This document shows, one piece after another, positions 1 to 11,915 of a DNA stretch of 64,000 bases (position 1 is the stretch's first letter; every line of letters starts with the position of its first letter). The notes under the pieces were generated by a model that saw nothing but the letters and a program-made list of their open reading frames with translations, was not told the origin of the DNA and made no database searches. The DNA comes from JAAYED01 sp040772225 (GTDB lineage Bacteria; Chloroflexota; Anaerolineae; UBA1429): the NCBI GenBank assembly GCA_040772225.1, contig JAXGYO010000002.1, positions 930,001 to 994,000 on the forward strand, written 5' to 3'. The translations under genes and the position numbers were made by a program.

Positions 1-2
1 GC

Positions 3-1160
3 GATCTGCTGGTGACGACGGTCGCGATCTTTTTCATGCGCTTTGGCGAGGGGATGCTCAACGGGGCTCGCATGAACTTTTTCGTGGACACGCTGGGCAT
101 CACCGGCGGTCAGGTCCTCTGGCTGGAGGGCATTCGCGAGATACCGGGACTGATTCTCATCGTCCTGGCGGCGCTGACCATGCGCCTGCCTCTCTCGTAC
201 CGGTCTGCCATCTCGGCGGTGATCCTGGGGGTCGGCTATATGCTCATGGCCACAGCCCAGTCCTACACGGGGCTGTTGGCTTTTGCGGTCGTCGCAAGCT
301 TTGGCCTGCACCTCTTCCAGCCCATCAGCCCCGCATTGGGTCTGGCCCTGGCGACGGAGCGCACGCGGGGTCGCGTCCTGGGCCTGTTAGCGTCGGTCGG
401 ATCTCTGGCAAGCATCGTCGGTATCGGCGCGCTCGCGCTAACCTCCAGCCTGCTACGGGATTTCTCGCTCCGGTATTACTATGTCATCGGTGGCGCACTG
501 ATTCTGGTCTCTGCGGCGGTCTTTTGGCGGCTCTCACCCAAGGTCGGCGCTACAGACCTCAAGCAGCCACGCATCGTGGTGAAAAAGCGATATTGGCGAT
601 TTTACACGCTCAAGTTCTTTGAGGGATCGCGCAAAGAGGTGCTGGGCAGCTTTTGCACTCTGGTGCTGGTCGACTATTTCGGCTGGCAGGTGTGGCAGAC
701 GAGTAGCCTACTCATGATTGCCTCCGTGCTTACCCTGTTGCTCGCCCCCTACCTGGGGGGACTCGTGGATCGCTTTGGCAGCCGTGATGCGCTGCTGGCT
801 GGATACTCGATCCTGCTGGTCGGTGCCATCGTTTACGCCAGTGTGCCCAATGCCCTCGTGCTCGCGGCTACGTACATCGTCATGCGACTCGGCCTCATTC
901 TGAATCTGGGCTTGAACGTCTACGCACACGAGCGGGCGCCGGCAGAGGAACTGAACGCGACGCTGGCAGCCGGCGTCAGTTTCGACCACATCAGCTCGGT
1001 CGCGATGCCGTTCATCTATGGCGCACTGATGCCCATCATCGGGTACAGAGGCGTCTATTGGTTCGCGGCCAGCATCATATTCCTCTCGGTGCTGTTCGTG
1101 GCCCGCCTGATTCCCCATCCGCAGCCGAAAACAGCTACGACACTGGCTGGAGCAGAGTAA
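3..1160 (+). CDS. MFS transporter, 5' end cut by window edge
   Basis: Multi-pass permease of the major facilitator superfamily; the substrate cannot be told. The frame is open to the window edge, so the GTG at 12 is probably internal and the true start lies outside. About 380 residues are visible, almost all in hydrophobic helices. A central charged loop (TDLKQPRIVVKKRYWR) separates two six-helix halves. The second half carries an MFS motif-A-like loop, GLVDRFGSRDA. It ends with TAA at 1158-1160. The next gene faces it from the other strand, so it is the last gene of its transcript. Family membership is from the overall pattern only. Confidence 0.75.
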   Translation, partial: DLLVTTVAIFFMRFGEGMLNGARMNFFVDTLGITGGQVLWLEGIREIPGLILIVLAALTMRLPLSYRSAISAVILGVGYMLMATAQSYTGLLAFAVVASFGLHLFQPISPALGLALATERTRGRVLGLLASVGSLASIVGIGALALTSSLLRDFSLRYYYVIGGALILVSAAVFWRLSPKVGATDLKQPRIVVKKRYWRFYTLKFFEGSRKEVLGSFCTLVLVDYFGWQVWQTSSLLMIASVLTLLLAPYLGGLVDRFGSRDALLAGYSILLVGAIVYASVPNALVLAATYIVMRLGLILNLGLNVYAHERAPAEELNATLAAGVSFDHISSVAMPFIYGALMPIIGYRGVYWFAASIIFLSVLFVARLIPHPQPKTATTLAGAE

Positions 1161-1247
1161 CTCACTCGCCCCCTGGGAAAGACACCGGCGGCGACCCCAA
1201 CGAGTCGCCGCCGTATTGCGTCTGGCACCCAACGATTCAGGCTGTGC

Positions 1248-1994
1248 TCAGCTCAGCTTTGTGCCGCACTCTGGACAGAACTTGGCCGTACCTGTCTGCG
1301 CACCGCACTTAAGACATACGCCAGGCTGCGCCCGCTCAATCCTGGTGCCGCATTCAGGGCAGAACTTGCCATTCGTCTCCGCACCGCAGTGCGGGCATGG
1401 ATCTTTGACGGCCGCCACCATTTTGGTGCCGCAGTTGGGGCAGAACCTTGTGCCTGCCGGAGCCTCTGTTCCGCACGAAGGACAACGCAAGGTCACGGTG
1501 CTTTTGGCCTGTTCCGCGGCTTCTGTCACACGCTGAACGACCTGGCCCAATCCCAGAGCGCTGGCGAACCCCTTGATCATCGCGCCAGCTTGCTCCGCCT
1601 CAGCCTCTGCCATCTCCGCCTTGCGTGGCGTATCGTCGATGCAGTACCCGGTCTGTTCGTCAAAGCAGCTCACACACACGACCCGCATGCAGGTGGGACA
1701 CTGGCGAAAACGGTCCTTGACCTGATCCCACGCCTTTTCCAGTTGCTCTGTCGTCAGGCTGTAGCTGTATCGCGGGTCCTCGCCGGCAACATTGTCGGCG
1801 ATAGCATCGCCAAAAAGCGGGATCTTGCGTAGCAGGCCACCCGCCGTTTGACGCCCAACATCCCTCGCAATGGTGTTCGCTACGGCTGGTTGGCTGCGAT
1901 ACTCGCAATCGCAATTCTCACAGTAAAAGACGGCATAGGGTCCAATTCCATCGTTCCGGACGTCGTATCGCGGCATGCGCTTGGGCTCGCTCAT
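1248..1994 (-). CDS. Multi-zinc-ribbon protein
   Basis: Hypothetical 248-residue protein with many zinc-binding cysteine knuckles. The N-terminal part has CENCDCEY and a cluster CPTCMRVVCVSC followed by another Cys. The C-terminal half has three tandem double-zinc-ribbon units of the form CPSCG...CPNCG, CPHCG...CPECG and CLKCG...CPECG. Between them lies an Ala/Glu-rich helix. I start it at the ATG at 1994 because AAAGGGGGCGACC precedes it; an upstream in-frame ATG at 2036 has no good ribosome site. Ribbons of this kind usually mediate protein or nucleic-acid contacts; the partner is unknown. It faces the MFS gene. Confidence 0.7.
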   Translation of the reverse strand: MSEPKRMPRYDVRNDGIGPYAVFYCENCDCEYRSQPAVANTIARDVGRQTAGGLLRKIPLFGDAIADNVAGEDPRYSYSLTTEQLEKAWDQVKDRFRQCPTCMRVVCVSCFDEQTGYCIDDTPRKAEMAEAEAEQAGAMIKGFASALGLGQVVQRVTEAAEQAKSTVTLRCPSCGTEAPAGTRFCPNCGTKMVAAVKDPCPHCGAETNGKFCPECGTRIERAQPGVCLKCGAQTGTAKFCPECGTKLS

Positions 1995-2240
1995 GGTCGC
2001 CCCCTTTCGGCACGTACTTGCATGCAAAGCAAGCATATGGCAGGAAGCGGGGCCGTGTCAATAGTTGGCAGGCTCTTCTCTTCAGCTCTAGCCAAAATCT
2101 GGTACATGCCTCTTGTGACCTGCTTTGACTTCTTGGAAATCCAGGCACTCGGAAGTAAAATAGGGAGTCGCCGTCAAGAGCAATTGCTCGCCAACCCTGA
2201 CTAACTCCGGGCAACGCCCCGTACGACTCGAAAGGATCCG

Positions 2241-4094
<1,854 letters not shown>

Positions 4095-4110
4095 GTCAGC
4101 GGATGGTGAG

Positions 4111-4148
4111 GAGCAGCGGGCCGGAGGAAATCCTCCAGCCCGCTGCTC
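4111..4148 (+). terminator. Hairpin terminator after typA
   Basis: An 18-base arm (4111-4128) pairs with 4131-4148 across a 2-base loop with one mismatch. The run of T after it is weak (CTCATTCTG). It lies between the converging typA and alpha-xylosidase genes and may serve both strands. Confidence 0.65.
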
Positions 4149-4223
4149 TCATTCTGTAGACATGCCTTTGTGCCATGCCGGCATTCGCTAGCCGCCGGCC
4201 AGGGAGCCAGCCGTGCACGTGCT

Positions 4224-6542
4224 TTAGAGGGCAACCTCCAGGCGTCCCTCGCCAGCCGTTGGCGTAACGAGCGTTCCTAGCGCGTGCGCTCTTGCGGTAC
4301 CGCCGGCCACCTCGCTAACAGAAGCGACGCCCCTGAGCAGGACACACCAGCTCCCCTCGCCCGTTGTCGAAACAATGATCCTGTCGCCCACCCGCAGCGC
4401 GTTAGCCGTGAAGGCACTGTCGCCGGTGACCGTCGGAACGGCCACCTGAGCGGTGGCGCCATCAGCAAGCTCAAAGAGATGCAGCGTCACATCCTCTGCA
4501 AAGGCATAGTCAGGGCGCTCCTCGTTGTTCCCTAGCGGCAACAGGGTGCCAGGCCGCACCATGAGCGGCAGGCTCATGAAATCATGCTCCTCATGCAGCC
4601 AGCGCCCACCCTCTACCACGTTGCCGCTGAGCAGGTTTGTCCAGCGGCCGGCTGGCAGATAATAGTCCACACAACCGTCCGCGCTGAGCACTGGCGCCAC
4701 CAGCAACGAATCTCCCAGCATATACTGGCGATCTAGCGTGTCGCAGCCCCGATCCTCAGGAAAGGCCAGGGGCATGGCGCGCATCACCGGGGCGCCACGC
4801 TCATGGGCCATCACCGCCGCACCGTACAGATACGGCATGAGGCGGTTCTTGAGCCGGGTGAAATGCCTGAGCACATCCACGGCCTCCTCATCAAAGAGCC
4901 AGGGCACCCGGTACGATTCACTGCCGTGCAGCCGGCTGTGTGATGAGAGCAGGCCAAAGGCGCACCAGCGCTTGTACACATCCGCCGAGGCCGTCATCTC
5001 GAATCCGCCAATATCGTGGCTCCAGAACCCAAAGCCACAGGAGGTGAGCGAGAGGCCGCCACGCAGGCTCTCCGCCATGGATTCAAAGGTCGCGGAGCAG
5101 TCTCCACCCCAGTGCACAGGGAATTGCTGCCCCCCTGTGGTGGCCGAGCGGGCAAAGACCACCGCCTCACCTTTGCCCCGGGCCCGCTCCAGCAACTCAA
5201 AAACGGTCTTGTTGTAGAGCTGCGTGTAATAGTTGTGCATCCTGAGCGGGTCGGACCTGTCGTACCAGACCACATCCGTGGGAATACGCTCGCCAAAATC
5301 GGTCTTGAACGTGTCCACCCCCATGTCGAGCAGCGCCTTGAGCTTGGCCGCGAACCATTCACAGGCGCCCGGATTGGTAAAGTCCACGAGGCCCATCCCC
5401 GCCTGCCAACGATCCCACTGCCACACAGAGCCATCAGCGCGCTTTACCAGGTAGCCATTGGCCATGCCCTCATCAAAAAGTGGCGACCGCTGCGCGATAT
5501 AGGGATTGATCCATACGCAGATGTGCAGCCCCCGCTCCTTTAGACGCTTGAGCATCCCCTCGGGGTCGGGAAAGACACGTTTGTCCCAGCTAAAGTCGCA
5601 CCAGTGGAACTCTTTCATCCAGAAGCAGTCAAAGTGAAACACAGAGAGGGGGATGTCGCGATCCGCCATGCCCTGCACAAATTCGGTCACAGTGCCTTCG
5701 TCATAGTTGGTCGTGAACGAAGTGCTCAGCCATAGACCAAAGGACCAGGCCGGGGGGAGAGCCGGCCGACCGGTTAACGCGGTGTATCGTTCCAGCACCT
5801 GCAAGGGGGTGGGGCCATAGATGACGAAATAGTCCAGCTGTTCTCCCGGAACGCTGAACTGGACGCGTTCGACCTTTTCCGATGCCACCTCCAATGACAC
5901 CCGCTCCGGGTGGTTGATAAACACGCCATAACCACGATTGGTCAGGTAGAACGGAATGTTCTTGTAGGCCTGCTCGCTCGAGGTGCCACCGTCTTCGTTC
6001 CACAGGTCAACAACCTGACCGTTCTTCACGAACGGGGTGAAACGCTCTCCAAGCCCGTAGACATACTCGCCCACGCCCAGGTTGAGCTGCTCATGGATGT
6101 AGCGTTCTCCGGCTGCCGTATCGATCAAGCCCATGCCCCTCCAGCCGCTGCCGGTGAGCACCTTGCCGTCCGCGAGAAAGTCGATCCTCCAGGCAGGCCC
6201 CTTGTCCACACGAACCGTCAGGTCCCCACTGGTCAACGTCGCCGCGTCTGTGCCGTCACAGATCGCTACCTCTGGAGCAGCCTCCTGGTTTAGCTCAAAG
6301 GCGGGCCCTCGGGGCGGGCCCCCTTTGTGATGGAATAGCTCGACGCGGATGACATTCTCCATGGGCGACGAGAACCGAGCAGTCAGCACCGGGGTGTTCA
6401 GGGTGTCGCCCCGGTGGGTGATACGCTTCACCGGCCCATAAGCCAGCAACGCCTCCCCGTGCACTTCTGTCTCGTGCACGTGCACAGGAAAATACGCCGT
6501 AACGTCCGAGCGCATATTCCAGTAGCCATCAGTGAACTTCAT
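4224..6542 (-). CDS. yicI: Alpha-xylosidase, glycoside hydrolase family 31
   Basis: Retaining GH31 enzyme that releases alpha-xylosyl units, as from xyloglucan fragments (isoprimeverose-type). At 772 residues it has the same length as Escherichia coli YicI and resembles it along its whole length. The nucleophile motif KTDFGERIPTD lies near residue 415 and the acid/base motif HWGGDC near 480. Other YicI-like blocks are GVGEYVYGLGERFTPFVKNG, NIPFYLTNRGYG and FHFDCFWM. There is no signal peptide, so it should be cytoplasmic. GGGAGGCGATC precedes the ATG. It lies upstream of, and on the same strand as, no close partner: the GH42 gene starts farther right and ends about 185 bases before this start, so both may belong to one glycan-use locus. 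Confidence 0.93.
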   Translation of the reverse strand: MKFTDGYWNMRSDVTAYFPVHVHETEVHGEALLAYGPVKRITHRGDTLNTPVLTARFSSPMENVIRVELFHHKGGPPRGPAFELNQEAAPEVAICDGTDAATLTSGDLTVRVDKGPAWRIDFLADGKVLTGSGWRGMGLIDTAAGERYIHEQLNLGVGEYVYGLGERFTPFVKNGQVVDLWNEDGGTSSEQAYKNIPFYLTNRGYGVFINHPERVSLEVASEKVERVQFSVPGEQLDYFVIYGPTPLQVLERYTALTGRPALPPAWSFGLWLSTSFTTNYDEGTVTEFVQGMADRDIPLSVFHFDCFWMKEFHWCDFSWDKRVFPDPEGMLKRLKERGLHICVWINPYIAQRSPLFDEGMANGYLVKRADGSVWQWDRWQAGMGLVDFTNPGACEWFAAKLKALLDMGVDTFKTDFGERIPTDVVWYDRSDPLRMHNYYTQLYNKTVFELLERARGKGEAVVFARSATTGGQQFPVHWGGDCSATFESMAESLRGGLSLTSCGFGFWSHDIGGFEMTASADVYKRWCAFGLLSSHSRLHGSESYRVPWLFDEEAVDVLRHFTRLKNRLMPYLYGAAVMAHERGAPVMRAMPLAFPEDRGCDTLDRQYMLGDSLLVAPVLSADGCVDYYLPAGRWTNLLSGNVVEGGRWLHEEHDFMSLPLMVRPGTLLPLGNNEERPDYAFAEDVTLHLFELADGATAQVAVPTVTGDSAFTANALRVGDRIIVSTTGEGSWCVLLRGVASVSEVAGGTARAHALGTLVTPTAGEGRLEVAL

Positions 6543-6726
6543 GATCGCCTCCCAATTATGCCATGGCCTGCCGCCGAATCGGCCCAGCCTTGATGATCAC
6601 AGCGCGATTCTAGCACAATCGAGCCGCCATCGACAGCACACTGGCACACAGACCAGTGTGAACTGCCGCGATAAACAAAGAGAGGAGATGCCCGTTGACA
6701 TCCCCTCTCCAGTCAGCACGCACAGG

Positions 6727-8764
6727 CTACTTTTTGACGCGCTCCAGGATGCGCACACCCTGTCCCTCGATAACCATCTCACCGGAGTAGGTCTGATCCG
6801 AGATCAGATCGCGGTAGGCCCCCTCGAGAGTCACGGCCTCGGGATGCTGGTTGTGATTCAGGACAAAGATCAGATCGTGTCCTTCGCCGGAACGCAGCGT
6901 TACCTCAACGTCGGCATCGGTAGCCAATGGCGGCGTCACCTTGCCCTCAGCAATGAGCCAACGCACCAGTTGCCGGTAGAACGCCTCCTCCGGCTCGCAG
7001 CCCACATAGAGAGCTACGCCGTCGCCGTACTGATTGAGGGTGATGGCGGTCTCACCATTGGCGAAACAGGCGATACTGGCCGCCTCCGCGGGCTCCAATA
7101 CATCGAATAGTCCCTCATTGGCGAACCGCGTGTGCCCGGCAAACGGCGCTGACGATTGCATGTGGACCGACATGTCGGGCAGGACCCCAAACCCCATGCG
7201 ATGCGGTGCCCGCTTGACTGTCGCGCCAAAAACCTCTGCGAGGCCGCCTCCGGGCGGGACATCGGTCAGGAAGACATTTTGCCAGTTCTTGAGCCCTGCC
7301 TTGGGCCCAACGAGTAGCCAACCACCCTGACGCACATAGGTCTCCAGATTGGTGACGATCTGCTCGTTGATCAGGTACAGATCGGGGACCAGCACAACGC
7401 TATAGGCACTGAGATCACTCAGCGGATCGATGATGTCGGTCGAGATCTTTTCCCGGTACAGTGCCTGATACCACCGCAGCACTCGCCCCTGATCGGAGAT
7501 ATCGACGTCACTGAGCATGCCGCGTAGGCGGGTAGAAACCACCTGGTTCCAGGCCCAGCCTATCTCGTCCGAGTACAAAATGGCCGCGGTCGCCACAAAG
7601 TGCGTTGCGTCGATGATGGATGCCAGCCGCTGGATCTCGCCAAACACCTCGGCAGTCTCGTCATACGTGGCATCCTTACGCGCTTGATGGTCCAGCATTT
7701 CAGTCCACCCCCGCTTCTGCCCCGAACAGCGGCATTCGCCATCGGAAGGGGCTTAGCCCAATGGCCCCGCGCGCGATGGGCTGATAGGAGCGCATACGCG
7801 TACCTCCGCCCTCCAGCACGGCGAAGCGACCGTCCTTGCGGATGCCCCGCAAATAGTCCGCACACATCGAGGCCGCGATGCCCGAGACGTGGGAGCTCCA
7901 GGCCGGAAAGTCCAGTGACTCGGACAACTTGCGCCAGTCCACCACACAGGGAAACCACACCGATCCCCGATAGAGGGGGCTGTCGTCCCGCCCAAGATCT
8001 CTCGCGACGCCTGCCGCAAAGTTGGTGGAAATCCACTGGTCGTCGACATGTGCGCGCAAGATATCTGCCTGCAGCCGGGTGTACTCCACCCATGAGTCAG
8101 AAAAGTAACGGTAATAGTCCAGCACATGACTGGGGTTCAAACCCTCACCGGCCGTGCCTCGGCGCGGAAGCGCCATCTGTTCCCACTCTGTGTATTCCTG
8201 ACTCCAGAACACCGTGCCCCAGGCCTCATTAACTGCGTCCAGCGATGGGTAGTGACTCTTCAGCCAGTTGATAAAGCCCTGGCGGCATGACTCGCAATAG
8301 CAGCGCGCCTGGCCGAGGGCATAGACATTCGCCAGTTCGTTGTCGATCTGCCAGCCGATGACATTCGGGTTCTGACCGTAATGGTCGGCCATCGCCGTCA
8401 CGATCTCACGCGTGTAATCGTGGTACACCGGCACGCTGGCACAGTAGGTGCGGCGCGCCCCAAAAGGGCGCGCCGTCAGGCCATTGGCATCCACAGGGAG
8501 TATCTCCGGGTGGCGGTGGATCAACCACGCCGGCGGGGTCGCCGTTGGCGTGCACATGATGGTCTTGACACCTGCCGCCGCAAGGGTGTCTATGGCCTCG
8601 TCCATCCAGTCAAACTGGTAAAAGCCCTCCCGCGGCTCAAAGCGGCTCCAGGCGAACTCGCCCACCCGCGCTGCCTCGATGTTCGCCTCATGCATCAGGC
8701 GCGCATCGATCGCCCAGCGCTCTTTGGGCCAATGCTCCGGATAGTACGCTATGCCAAGAAACAT
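6727..8764 (-). pseudogene. GH42 beta-galactosidase, interrupted by a +1 frameshift
   Basis: Beta-galactosidase of family GH42. The N-terminal part (354 codons, start ATG at 8764 after GGGAGG) carries the catalytic acid/base E143 in WQIDNELAN, a probable nucleophile E318 in AVLEGGG, and the family's zinc cysteines C108, C155, C157 and C160. Its frame runs into TGA at 7700-7702. The rest continues in another frame from about 7698 to 6727, with the trimerisation (Rossmann-like) and C-terminal domains. Removing one base from the C5 run at 7708-7712 restores one frame through FGAEAGWTEMLDHQ, giving about 678 residues, the normal family length. It is either a sequencing or assembly error in the homopolymer or a recent mutation. 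Confidence 0.85.
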
Positions 8765-8826
8765 ACTCGCTAACCTCCCGGCAGGCTCTAGACGTGATTC
8801 CTGCTCGAACGACCGAAACCGCTACA

Positions 8827-8855
8827 AGTATCGCACGGGGTGTCAACGTTGTCAA
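8827..8855 (-). promoter_or_regulatory. Promoter for the GH42 gene
   Basis: On the minus strand TTGACA (8850-8855) is followed after 17 bases by GATACT (8827-8832). It lies 63 bases upstream of the GH42 start codon at 8764. A second TTGACA lies inside the spacer, so two overlapping promoters or an operator half-site are possible. Confidence 0.5.
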
Positions 8856-9102
8856 TGCTCCGCGACATTTCCCCCGACAGCATCAACGCGGGCACACTGA
8901 GGCTACAACCTCCCCGGCCACATCGGGCACACCGGATGGGGCAGGCGCACCCATCGCCAGGGTCCGTGGCAGCTCACTTCAGCATTCCTCTTGACGCGCT
9001 AATTCCTTCCTATGCCACAGGATGGTGGCGCCTCAAGCAGTGACGCCGCGCACCACCTGGGCGGTAAACGGCGTCGTTGAACTGACTCTCGATAGGTTTG
9101 CG
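8856..9102. other. Non-coding gap
   Basis: About 250 bases between the GH42 promoter and the end of the DegT-family gene. Short open frames here lack ribosome sites and protein-like composition. I see no RNA gene or repeat. Confidence 0.4.
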
Positions 9103-10371
9103 TCAGCCTACCGGCACATCATCGAGATGCTCAAAGACCTTACGCACCGCCGAGGCGAGCGCGCGCACTTCGGGCTCGCCATTCGGCGGCCGATGGGTGT
9201 TCACGTTCCAGAGACAGGTATCCACGCAGTCCTGGGCAACGGGGAATTGCCCCAGGTCATAGCTTACCTCCGAACGCGCGTACGACCAGGGTGCACCGTG
9301 ACCGAAGGCATTCCTGGCCTGGAACACCGAATGGGCCGGCAAGAGCCAGTTCGCCTGCGACATAGCGACTCCCTCAGCCTTGAGCGCGGCCACGATCCCC
9401 TCGGTCATCTTTCTGAGCGGCACGCCTCGTGCCGCGGCGTAGGCCGGGTCCACTCGCCATACGTAGGCATAGCCGTTGGTGGGACGCTCCGTCGTGCTGA
9501 ACGGCGGCACCAGATGCGGCGTACCCTCCAGAAGATCTCGCAGCAAATGCCAATTGGCCTGCGCCTGGGCGTTCAAATCATCCACGCGCCGCAGTTGGCT
9601 GAGAGCAAAGGCAGCCGGCAGATCCGAGGTGCGGTACATCCAGCCCAGACCATAGTCGTCGTACTCGCGACCGGCTTCAAACGGGCGCATGTCGCTAAAG
9701 GCGGCCACAGCCTTGCCCTTCTTGAACAGATGGGCGTCGTTCGTGACAAACAGGCCGCCCTCGCCGCCGCAGAGGTTCTTGTTCTGGTTCAGACTGAATG
9801 CTCCGACATCGCCGATGGTCCCCACCCGCCGCCCCTTGTAGGTGGCGCCTGGCGCCTGGCAAGCGTCCTCGATCACGGCCAGGCCGTGTCGTCGGGCGAT
9901 CTCGAGGATGGGATCCATATCGACCGAGGCGCCCCAGTAGTGCACCACCAGGATAGCCCGCGTGCGATCGCAGATCAGCGCCTCAATCTGAGTGGGGTCC
10001 AGGTGCATCGATTCCCAGTCGACGTCCACAAAAACGGGGATAGCGCTGTGGTGCAAGATCGCGGAGGCGCTGCTGGTCCAGGACAGCGCCGTGGTGATCA
10101 CCTCATCGCCGGCTTGAACCCCGCAGGCCGCTACGCACATGTGCAGCGCGGAGGTGCCGCTGTTGGTCGCCATGCAGTGCTCGTTGCCGTTCCACGCGGC
10201 AAACTCGCGCTCCAGGGCCTGCACGTGGGGACCGTATGCATGGTGATCCTGGCGCAGGGAGGCCAGCACCAGCGCCTCGTCCTCAGCCGTGGTCTCGGGC
10301 CACGTGCGGAAATGGATGTCAGGTCCAATGGCGGGCGTTCCGCCGTATATCGCAAGCGCTGATTTAGGCAT
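9103..10371 (-). CDS. DegT/DnrJ/EryC1/StrS-family aminotransferase
   Basis: PLP-dependent sugar aminotransferase-type enzyme of 422 residues. Members transfer an amino group to keto-sugars on nucleotide or cyclitol substrates. The PLP lysine sits in AFSLNQNKNLCGGEGG. The aspartate region is IEDACQAPGATYKGR and the substrate loop is ATNSGTSALHMC. I start it at the ATG at 10371 because AAAGGACGCCA precedes it; the frame is open farther upstream to 10437. No sugar-nucleotide gene is next to it, so its product may be a catabolic or cyclitol-type amine rather than cell-surface sugar. The exact substrate is not predictable here. Confidence 0.88.
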   Translation of the reverse strand: MPKSALAIYGGTPAIGPDIHFRTWPETTAEDEALVLASLRQDHHAYGPHVQALEREFAAWNGNEHCMATNSGTSALHMCVAACGVQAGDEVITTALSWTSSASAILHHSAIPVFVDVDWESMHLDPTQIEALICDRTRAILVVHYWGASVDMDPILEIARRHGLAVIEDACQAPGATYKGRRVGTIGDVGAFSLNQNKNLCGGEGGLFVTNDAHLFKKGKAVAAFSDMRPFEAGREYDDYGLGWMYRTSDLPAAFALSQLRRVDDLNAQAQANWHLLRDLLEGTPHLVPPFSTTERPTNGYAYVWRVDPAYAAARGVPLRKMTEGIVAALKAEGVAMSQANWLLPAHSVFQARNAFGHGAPWSYARSEVSYDLGQFPVAQDCVDTCLWNVNTHRPPNGEPEVRALASAVRKVFEHLDDVPVG

Positions 10372-10525
10372 TGGCGTCCTTTCAGCCGATAGTGGCTCGA
10401 TAAGCCATTCGCGTATCCTGCAAGCACCCGGCACCAATTCGTCGCACCCTGATGCCCGCGGCGTACAGTACCATGAACGATATCAGGCGCGGACTGCGCC
10501 GTCAAACATATCGACCGGCACTCGA

Positions 10526-11683
10526 CTAGCGGGCGTAACTCGCGGCGATCTCGCTTACCGCAACGAGAGTGGCGTCGATATCTCTCTCTGTGGTAAACAG
10601 TCCGGCGGACAGGCGCACCGTACCCTCGGGGAAGGTACCCAGCGTGCGATGTGCCGCGGGGGAGCAGTGCAGCCCGACGCGCGTGAGAATATCGTGGTCC
10701 TCATCGAGGCGCCAACCCACGTCCGAAACCCTGAGACCATCGATACGAACGGAGACCGTCGCCGTACGATCGAGGGCTGAAGCAGGCCCATATACCTTCA
10801 CGCCGGGGATCGTCAGTAGCCCCGACACAAGACGCTCGGTCAAGGCAACTTCGTGACTGCGCACCTCATCGATGCCTCGATCCAGCAGAAAGCGGACCGA
10901 GGCCCCAAGGCCAGCGATCCCGACGCCGTTCGGCGTGCCGGGCTCGAGCCGGTCCGGGAACACCTCAGGCGGCAACTCCTCCTCCGAACGGCTGCCAGTG
11001 CCGCCGCAAAAAGCAGGACGAAATCGCTCCGGCTCCAGGTGGGGCGCAATAGCCATACCACCCGTGCCGGTGGGGCCCAGCAATCCCTTGTGCCCGGTAA
11101 AGGCCAGTACATCTATTCCCAGGGCTTGCACGTCGATGGGTAGAACGCCCGCAGTCTGCGCAGCATCAACTACGCAGAGAGCGCCGACGCTGTGCGCTAA
11201 CCGCGCGATATCTCCTACCGGCGACAGCGTTCCAACGACATTACTGGCGTGATTCACCACGACCAACGTTGTTCCGGGCACTATGGCCTGTCGCATTGCG
11301 TCAAGATCGGTGCTGCCGTCTGCGGCGCAGGGCACGACGACCACCTCTACGCCGGCGCTCTCGAGACTGCGCAGCGGACGCATCACGGAATTGTGCTCGA
11401 TCCCCGAAGTCACCACGCGATCCCCTGGTACCAGCAAGCCGTGCAAGGTGAGATTCAGTGCATAGGTGACGTTGGGGCTCAGAATCATCCTCAGCGGATC
11501 CTCGACGTGAAAGAGTTCCGCCAAAGCCTCGCGCGTCTCGTACACCACACGCCCGGCGGCCACCGAAAGACGATGGCCAGAGCGGCCGGGGTTCCCCCCG
11601 GCCTCCTCCATGAATGCGATCATCGCGTCGGCGACAACGGGCGGTTTTGGCCAGGACGTGGCCGCGTGATCGAGGTAGATCAT
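10526..11683 (-). CDS. Class V aminotransferase, cysteine-desulfurase-like
   Basis: PLP enzyme of 385 residues related to SufS/CsdB and to the stand-alone desulfurase-like family often encoded beside YedE and TusA proteins. It should take sulfur, or selenium from selenocysteine, off the amino acid as a protein-bound per(selen)sulfide. The Schiff-base lysine is in FTGHKGLLGPTGTGG and the candidate active cysteine is in RVGLHCSPAAHRTLGT. The N terminus MIYLDHAATSWPKP is typical. Its start codon overlaps the TusA-like stop by four bases (ATGA), so the two are translationally coupled. Desulfurase versus selenocysteine-lyase activity cannot be told from sequence. Confidence 0.86.
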   Translation of the reverse strand: MIYLDHAATSWPKPPVVADAMIAFMEEAGGNPGRSGHRLSVAAGRVVYETREALAELFHVEDPLRMILSPNVTYALNLTLHGLLVPGDRVVTSGIEHNSVMRPLRSLESAGVEVVVVPCAADGSTDLDAMRQAIVPGTTLVVVNHASNVVGTLSPVGDIARLAHSVGALCVVDAAQTAGVLPIDVQALGIDVLAFTGHKGLLGPTGTGGMAIAPHLEPERFRPAFCGGTGSRSEEELPPEVFPDRLEPGTPNGVGIAGLGASVRFLLDRGIDEVRSHEVALTERLVSGLLTIPGVKVYGPASALDRTATVSVRIDGLRVSDVGWRLDEDHDILTRVGLHCSPAAHRTLGTFPEGTVRLSAGLFTTERDIDATLVAVSEIAASYAR

Positions 11684-11898
11684 CGGCCGAGCAGCAGTCT
11701 GAAACCGCCCTCCGGGCGCTCCTGGACCTCAACCTGGCAGCCTTCACGCTGAGCGAGCCTGCTAACGTTGTCCCTGGAGGTCGCGGTATCCACCAGAACG
11801 ACAACCTGCCCCTGTGGGTGGCTCTTGAGCGCCTGGCGGGTGAGAATCACAGGCTGTGGGCAAGAGAGCCCACTGGCATCAACTTCTACGGGTTCCAT
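11680..11898 (-). CDS. TusA/SirA-like sulfur-carrier protein
   Basis: Small 72-residue carrier with the TusA fold. The signature CPQP lies at the expected place (ASGLSCPQPVILTRQAL), the cysteine carrying a persulfide or selenosulfide in the family. GGAGGGAAAC precedes the ATG. It sits between a YedE-type channel and a class V desulfurase, overlapping the latter by four bases. That trio recurs in genomes that use selenium and is thought to route selenium or sulfur from the membrane to acceptors. The longer YedF form with a second domain is not present here. Confidence 0.88.
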   Translation of the reverse strand: MEPVEVDASGLSCPQPVILTRQALKSHPQGQVVVLVDTATSRDNVSRLAQREGCQVEVQERPEGGFRLLLGR

Positions 11899-11915
11899 GT
11901 TTCCCTCCGGATAGA

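Noticed and set aside
7700..7702. TGA in the GH42 gene as selenocysteine
   Set aside because: The frame after the TGA is not protein-like; the gene continues in another frame, so this is a frameshift.
9022..10362. 446-residue reading frame opposite the DegT-family gene
   Set aside because: Antisense shadow of a well-supported gene; no family motif and no ribosome site.
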